Shown here: one piece after another, positions 58,022 through 64,000 of the stretch
How the letters are laid out: every line of letters begins with the position of its first letter
How positions within the stretch are numbered: position 1 is the stretch's first letter
Assembly: GCA_002794775.1 (NCBI GenBank)
Contig: NBAY01000001.1
Coordinates: forward strand, 2,728,001-2,792,000
Direction: 5' to 3'
Length of the DNA: 64,000 nt
Origin: Porodaedalea pini
Lineage: Eukaryota; Basidiomycota; Agaricomycetes; Hymenochaetales; Hymenochaetaceae
Program-made: the position numbers and the translations under genes
The notes under the pieces: model-generated
The model's database searches: none
Seen by the model: only the letters and a program-made list of their open reading frames with translations
Told to the model about the DNA's origin: nothing

Positions 58022-58815
58022 ATGTACGAGTACGACAACACGCGATACAAGGAGATCTCAGGCAATGCTTCGGATGGGGTCAAGCAGCAGCTCGCCAGCC
58101 TGCTTTGTTCGTTCATGGACGGCGGACGCGGCTTCGCGGACGCGATTGGTGGACGGCTCAGGATTACGGACGCTGATATCCTGAGGAAGGCTGAGGAGCC
58201 GGAGAAGCTGGAGGGAAAAGTCGTGTGTGAGATTGACGTGGAGCAAGGTACGCGTGGACCATGTCCTAAACTCGACGCGCGCGAGCTTGCTTGACTTTTC
58301 ATTTCTTTTTTTTCGTGTAAGATATGGTCAATGGAGGAGGCAACATCCACGGAGGGTGCTCTGCGTATCTTATAGACTTGTGAGTGTGGTCGTATACATT
58401 TGATCTATTTTTTTTTTCTAATGCGATGCAGATGTTCTACCTTGCCCATTATAGCTCTTGTTCAATCGACAGATAGAGGAGGTGGAGGCGGAGTCTCACA
58501 AGTCATAGACGTGGTATACCATTCACCCGCACGAATGTCAGCCTTCTTCATCCTCCCCCTCACTTTCTGTGTAACCTTCTGAACTGATCATCCAGTGGCG
58601 ACCGCCTTCGAATAGTCAGCTCAACGATATCGCTCGGGTCGCGCGCAATGTCTGCCCGCTGTGAGGTGCTTTGAGTCTTGTTTCCCTCTGACAGCGAGCT
58701 GATGAAGCTGATCTTCTTTTTTTTTTTTCCTGAAAAGATTTGGAACAAGACTCACCATCGGCTGGTCGCGACAGGCGTGCACATCAAGATGGATCCTTCT
58801 CCTCCAAGGCTCTGA
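58022..58815 (+). CDS. Hotdog-fold acyl-CoA thioesterase (THEM2/ACOT13-like)
   Basis: Hydrolyses fatty acyl-CoA. ATG at 58022 reads MYEYDNTRYKEISGNASDGV. Exon 1 ends at 58247 (GAGCAAG, donor GTACGC). Exon 2 from 58322 gives DMVNGGGNIHGGCSAYLID, the hotdog active-site segment with the Asn and His-Gly-Gly conserved in the PaaI/THEM2 group. Later exons give CSTLPIIALVQSTDRGGGGG, VSQVIDVVYHSPAR and the end IWNKTHHRLVATGVHIKMDP with a TGA at 58813-58815. A poly-T tract lies in the last intron. Length is typical. The start is not certain, because an upstream ATG at 57981 is out of frame. Confidence 0.83.
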
Positions 58816-59659
58816 GCTGGGGTGTATGGAGAGAAAACTGTGTATCTTTCTCATGGCTAAGAAACGTTCGCCATCCGAGCATATGCCATTGCTGTCCAGC
58901 CGTTGACTTAGTTTGGTTTATCGGGCCTGTGGTTGTGCGTTACTGAATCCAATGAAGATACGCACCATTGACAAAGGCGACGCACGTGTTGTCGTCTTGA
59001 TTTGAACCAGATCGAGGCGACTCGAATTCACATGTAATCATGCTGCACTTCGGACTGGGGTCTGCTAGAGCTCAGGGCCGGAGTAAGTCCAACAGAACTT
59101 GAAAGACAACGCCGCAATGTCTGGCCTTGCAGTTTGAAAGGTTGCAGATCGTACTAGCGTGCAAGGAACGATGCTCAGCGTTTGGAATGACACTGACACT
59201 GAGAAAGTACCTGAGCCAAAGCGAAGATCTTTGCTGTAAGACATTCAACAGCTCGAGCTCTTCAAGGAAAAGAAAGAAGAATGATGAAGACATAAATAAA
59301 AGGAATAATAAAAATAAGAGAGTGCTAGTGATGGGGATTGGAGGTCCGCACGACGTAGTGGACCTTGTTGCGGACCTCCATGTCGTCGGCTAGCTTTCAT
59401 CAAATGCGCACTGACGACGTTACGACAGTGCGTGCGAGCGTGTCGCACTTGTGTGGAAACTCTTGACCAATCCATCCCCTATGGCGCGTGTGCATTGCTC
59501 TACGAATAGCCCAGCCACAAAAAGTTATAATCCTGCTTCCGTTTCGGCACTACTAGTACTCGAGATAAAATCCATTCGAGCGTTGACGTCTTTTCATTCC
59601 AGTCCACCAGCTCCCCTCCCCTCGCACCGCTAGCTACCTGACGCTCGTTTCTCTCGACG
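58816..59659. other. Gene-free spacer with hairpin-forming inverted repeat
   Basis: Promoter region of phospholipase B. It contains a purine-rich A/G stretch (59258-59322) and the perfect 11-bp inverted repeat at 59340-59379. No gene was recognised. Confidence 0.6.
59340..59379. repeat. 11-bp perfect inverted repeat upstream of phospholipase B
   Basis: GGAGGTCCGCA at 59340-59350 pairs exactly with TGCGGACCTCC at 59369-59379, with an 18-nt loop. It lies about 280 bp before the PLB start. It could be a binding site for a dimeric regulator (each arm carries a CGG/CCG core as used by Zn2Cys6 factors) or a chance hairpin. Confidence 0.5.
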
Positions 59660-61749
59660 ATGCTTGCTCTGTATCTCCTGCTGCTCTCGTCCGGCCTTTG
59701 GATTCGTGTCTCCGCGCAGGCCTTAGATCCCGGTCTCAGCGCGATACAGAAGGCCTATACACCGAGCGTCGGCAGCTGTCCAGACGGCTTCCAGCTCGTC
59801 CGGTCGGCGGGCACGACAAACCAGACGCTCGGCGCCGACGAGTCCGCGTATGTCTCGGCGCGAGACTCAGCCGTGCTTCCTGGCGCATGGAGCGCGTACC
59901 TACAAAACGTGCAGTCAAAGACGGCGACGACGACAGCGCTCCCCGCATACGTTTCGAGCATACTTTCTGGCTCGTCTCTCCCGCGGCTCGGCATCGCTAC
60001 GAGCGGCGGAGGCTATCGCGCGGCCATATTCGGCGCAGGTGTCCTGAACGCGCTAGACGAGCGGAACGAATCGAGCAGGGACGCTGGTACCGGCGGGCTC
60101 TTGCAAGCGGCCACGTACCTTGCGAGTCTTTCGGGAGGGTCGTGGTTGGTCAGCTCCGCAGTGCAGGCAGACTTCCCGACGATACAAGGCGTCGTCTTCG
60201 GTCCTCAAAATGGTTCCGCTTCTCCCGCTCCCACAGACTACGGCGGATGGAATGCGCCGACTGATATTTTGGCGCCGAGCGACTCGGACGCGGACAACCT
60301 TCAGTTTTATGTCGGTATCATTGATGAAATCGCAGGTAAGCGCGCCGCGGGCTTCCCCGTCACCATTACGGACTTCTGGGCACGCCTCCTTGCGCGCCAT
60401 TTTGTCAACGGGACGAGCGCAGATTCTTTCTTCGATGACACGAATACGACTCATGGGGCAGGCATCTTGTTCTCTGCGATCGCAAACCTGTACGTCTCCG
60501 CGTTTTACTACTTCTCGCGAAGACTCTGACCAAAAATCTAAATGCCGCGCAGCTCGAGTTTCGCAAACCATGAAATACCTTTCCCTATCATCACCGCGAA
60601 CTCTGACTCCTCTCGTCAAAATACGAGCGACACTATAGCTCAGGACGTGATCCCTTTGACGAACACGATTTTCGAGTTCACGCCCTGTACGTTTCTGTTG
60701 TCCTTGCGGCTTAGATTATTGATATCTGAATGAACCTCGTTCAGTTGAAATGGGATCGTTCGATCCGACGCTTGCTGCCTTTACGCCGACCAAGTACCTT
60801 GGCACGATGAATTCGAGCGTGTGCGTGACGGGTTTCGACCAGGTCGCCTATATCGCAGGCACGTCTTCTGAACTCTTCAACGAGTTCAACACGTCGGTAC
60901 GCTCGCTTCTGAGTATCTTGCCTTCCATCGAGTTCTGACACTTTGAACAAGGTTCAGGCGCTTCTGGAGTCAGAAGCCGGCCCGCTTTTCTCTCTCCTCA
61001 ACCAGTCCTTCACTCAGCCATTCTCGATCGAACTCGACGTGTCGCTCTACCCGAACGCGTTCCTCGGAGTCGCGCCGGACACGTTCATCGACTCCGCGCA
61101 GGAATACATCGGGCTCGTCGACGGCGGAGAGGACGGCGAGGTCGTGCCGCTCCAGCCGCTGCTGGTGAAGGCGCGCAACGTCGACGTCATCCTCGCCATC
61201 GACGCCTCGGCGGATGTGGACAATTTCGCGGCGGGCGCCTCACTCGTCGTACGTCGTCGTTTTTTTCTTCCAAGCGCCTCTTTGCAGCCCCCCCCCCCCC
61301 CCCGGTTACTGACGTGCCTAATTCAGGCATCTCAAAATCGCTCTTCGTTCTTCCCGTCCGCGTATTCATTCCCGCAGGTTCCAAATAATACAGAGACGTT
61401 CGTCGAACAGGGACTGGCGAGCCATCCGACTTTCTTCGGGTGCAATGAATCGTCGCCGGTGCCTCTAGTCGTATACCTCGCGAACGGCGCGCCTCCCGCT
61501 GGTCAACCTTCCATCACGAACACATCGACGCAGCAGACGTCGTATGAGACCGCGGAGCTCCAGGCAATGCTCGACGAGATCTTCCTCATCGCGACGCAGG
61601 GCTTTCCCGCCAATGCTTCGCAGACAGTGGACCCAGAATGGCCTGCCTGTCTGGCTTGTGCCGTGGTGGATCGGAAACGCGCACAGGAGAACACGCAGAG
61701 GAGCGGTATCTGCGAGACCTGCTTCTCGCGGTATTGTTGGTTCCCTTGA
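59660..61749 (+). CDS. PLB1: Secreted phospholipase B / lysophospholipase
   Basis: Removes acyl chains from phospholipids and lysophospholipids outside the cell. Exons 59660-60489, 60553-60686, 60745-60896, 60952-61248 and 61327-61749 sum to 1836 nt (611 aa). Signal peptide: MLALYLLLLSSGLWIRVSAQ. Conserved blocks: oxyanion motif SGGGYRAAIFGAG, nucleophile Ser in LASLSGGSWLV, FEMGSFDPTLAAFTPTKYLG, catalytic Asp region LVDGGEDGEVVPLQPLL, and the Cys-rich end WPACLACAVVDR...CETCFSRYCW. Many N-glycosylation sequons are present. There is no GPI tail, so it is probably secreted. Intron 4 contains a run of 16 C (61288-61303). The gene is intact. Confidence 0.95.
61288..61303 (+). repeat. Poly-C run in phospholipase B intron 4
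   Basis: Sixteen consecutive C between the donor GTACGT and the acceptor ATTCAG. It acts as an unusually C-only pyrimidine tract and is prone to slippage or sequencing error, but it is non-coding. Confidence 0.9.
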
Positions 61750-61892
61750 TGCGGGTCTTGCATATATATCTATACATTTGGATATATACTCTATACATAA
61801 TTGCTTATAATGAGTCCCGTTGCCGATTGTAACGTATCCTCGCCATGAACTATATTAGTCTATCCATCCACACGTTTATCCTCCCGACCAGG

Positions 61893-64000
61893 TTAGACCC
61901 TCAGGTCGAATAGCTGAATGGCGATTAATCCTTCGCGTTCGAGTGGCATAAAATTGAGGCTTACCTGGGCTATATCGCGAGCGGTCATGCGTTCGATCTT
62001 GCTGCCAGTGCCTTCGCCAAGTGCCGCATCGGATAAACCTGTTCAAGGAGATCAATACGGAAGTTATCGCCATTGTGCACTGAGTATTTGCCTTGCTTCT
62101 TGGCTTGCAAACGTATGATCCTGGGTCCAACAGTCGATGAGAAGAGGCACGCGTATTTCACAAATAATGAAGTTCACCTTTCTTCAATGGTGTCACGAAC
62201 TATTAAGCGATGGACGTTAACAGCCTTTTGCTGACCAAGCCGATGCACGCGATCATAGGCTTGGGCTTCAGTAGCATAGTTCCATGCCAGGTCAAGACTG
62301 ACGGCAATATAAGTAACTTGACTATAGAGCAAACAGGTTCGTCTCACTTTATGACGCGATTGGCGACAGTAAGATTCAGGCTGCGGAAACATTTGCTGTG
62401 AGAAATCAAACCACAGAGCCAATGTAACTTACCCGACTCCGCCACACTTCAAGCTAGAAGAAAGTACAGCCGTGAGCAAGTTAGATGATTAAGACCGACA
62501 GGACGGACAATACCTGATGAGCATCACAGATGGCCCTGTTGGCTTCTTGAATTGAGCGACAGACCTGTGATTGTACATTGAGCTCGGTGATGGCCAGCTA
62601 TCTTCGGAAAGGAATGAGCATACTCAACGCGCGCCAATCGGTTCATCCTTCCGTCATAGCGAAGAACGTCGACCCCAGACCGTTTCAAATACGTCTCAAC
62701 CACTGGACAGAGATACATTTGCTGTTTGACATCAAAGATGAGAAACAGACTACTCACAATCGAGCATACTCGTCCCTGCAAGAGCGTGAAGTATTAAAAA
62801 AAGTTCTTTAGAGACAGTGCGGAAGAGCTTACATTGAGAGTAAACTATGACTTTGTCTCCAGGGAACTCCGCTCTCCATTGCATAATGCTTTCAAGCATC
62901 CGTCGCATCTTAGTGCTAGGCTCGATACTGTCCTTAGCTGATAATTCAGCGTCGGTGTCATCATCATTTCCAATGATACCATCCTTCAGGACGCTATCGA
63001 CCCTCAGTTTCTTCAGCGGCCGTTCAGAACTGGAATCAGCACCGGCAGGTTTTGGCAAACTACTGCCAAGCTCTTCAAGCTCTTCCGCGGATGGCTCAAA
63101 GATCTTTCCCACGAATATGTGATCCCTAGCGAGCAAGGCGCGGCAAAGTGGGCCTACAAATACCATCAGCACCTTGCGCATTTCAAAGACAGGCGATTCC
63201 AGTTCACTGACAACGAGCGGCTTCCTCGAGGCTATTGCGTATATATGAGAATTGACATGCCAGAAGACCGAATAATTCCAAGGCTCACCCTTCTCCTTCC
63301 GCTTTTTGCAGCACCTCGTTTATACAATCTAAGCTACGTCAGCGATTGCCCTCACAAACAAAGGAAATCTGTCCACAAACCTGAGCAAAACTCGTGTGTG
63401 CAGATAGTAATGCGCCGGTTTTCGACAAAAGCTGAGACAATCATCAGCCAGAACGTCGTGGTCAAAGATACCTGACTCACGTTCCATGCAGATCGCACAC
63501 TCATCATCCTCAGATTTGACCAGACCAAGTTCAGCCTTCATGCGAAGCAGTATCCTGTCTTTAAACCTGGATGGGCATAGAATATCTTTAAGTATCTCTC
63601 GACAGAGTCACTAGCAACTAGAACTGTACGGACCGTTCCCGAACCTTTTGAAATACAAGCTTTGTGAACACATAATTTATAAGAAAAATATTATAGAAGC
63701 CGCACCTCTTTGACTTTTTGAGCACTCATCAATCGCATCGCTCTGGCTAATTCAGTCTTCTGTTTGGCGTCGTCCATTTCTTCGGATTCGGCTTCTGCCT
63801 AAAATCACGGAAGTCAAAGGCTTTTTCGTTTACGAAAATGAGATCCATACAGTAGCCAGACTTGGATGGCTGTAACAATTGGTATTAGCTGATTCCATAA
63901 CTGCTATACCGATTCGACTCACCAACACAACTGACGCAAACGCAGAATCATGACTAGTATAAATGAGTAGCTGAATTTACGGAATGAGATGCATGTCTAT
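61893..64000 (-). CDS. RING-SNF2 helicase (RAD5/RAD16/ULS1-like), 3' half, cut by window edge
   Basis: Minus-strand gene entering from the right. A RING finger spliced over a short intron reads [20 protein letters not shown] then FCSDC, nested between helicase motifs as in RAD5/RAD16/ULS1/HLTF. A linker ([13 protein letters not shown], acidic) leads to the helicase C-domain: [53 protein letters not shown], and motif [22 protein letters not shown], then IVRDTIEER. The C-terminus is [18 protein letters not shown] to [10 protein letters not shown], with a stop near 61893-61895. The last RING Cys pair appears as GPLC in one open frame, so either that exon edge is unresolved or a Cys is lost. The role is probably DNA repair or SUMO/ubiquitin-directed remodelling. 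The N-terminal helicase lobe is outside the window. Confidence 0.8.

Noticed and set aside
1..64000. CRISPR arrays, bacterial operons, ribosome-binding sites
   Set aside because: Spliced genes and fungal families throughout. No regularly spaced palindromic repeats were found.

Overview
The window looks like nuclear DNA of a filamentous basidiomycete, probably an agaricomycete. Genes are dense and split by many 50-60 nt introns with GTRNGT donors. Several families present are typical of these fungi: a Ser/Thr-rich GH3 beta-glucosidase, GT15 mannosyltransferase, tyrosine-kinase-like kinases with an HGDL catalytic loop, GPI-type wall proteins and Tad1-like LINEs. I rebuilt gene models by hand from open frames plus splice signals. 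Where I add up exon lengths, the sum is a multiple of three.

Layout. 1-7.3 kb is a nest of transposons: the start of a Gypsy gag and its probable LTR at the left edge, then a minus-strand LINE with ORF1 and an EN-RT-RNase H ORF2. Three point lesions have broken the LINE. It sits inside a minus-strand membrane-protein gene whose 5' exons survive at 6.4-7.3 kb. 8-17 kb holds housekeeping genes: an SDR oxidoreductase (-), the phospholipid methyltransferase OPI3 (+), mitochondrial COQ8 (-), a SUZ12-like Polycomb (PRC2) subunit (+) and a GT15 mannosyltransferase (+). 17-27 kb carries two divergent paralogues of an unusual multidomain protein (Cdc24-type N-terminus, RhoGEF, PH, TKL kinase) flanking an unrelated conserved gene. 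27-34 kb is a secreted/cell-wall block: GH3 glucosidase and two low-complexity surface proteins. 34-48 kb contains an F-box protein (-), the diflavin reductase TAH18 (+), a damaged single-pass membrane-protein gene (+), a BAR-SH3 protein (+), a SAP-domain membrane protein (+) and a Gag-like/glycine-zipper protein (-). 48-64 kb contains ARPC5 (+), a small probable mitochondrial membrane protein (+), a VHS-GAT adaptor (+), a GH13 alpha-amylase with a C-terminal frameshift (-), a hotdog thioesterase (+), phospholipase B (+) and the 3' half of a RING-SNF2 helicase (-) that leaves the right edge.

Functional themes. There is no metabolic gene cluster. Loose groupings are actin/Cdc42 polarity and membrane curvature (the two RhoGEF-kinases, ARPC5, BAR-SH3, VHS-GAT) and extracellular or wall biology (GH3, GH13, PLB, GT15, two GPI-type proteins). 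The most unusual contents are the RhoGEF-PH-kinase pair, the compact SUZ12-like protein, and the Gag-like domain fused to a glycine-zipper tail.
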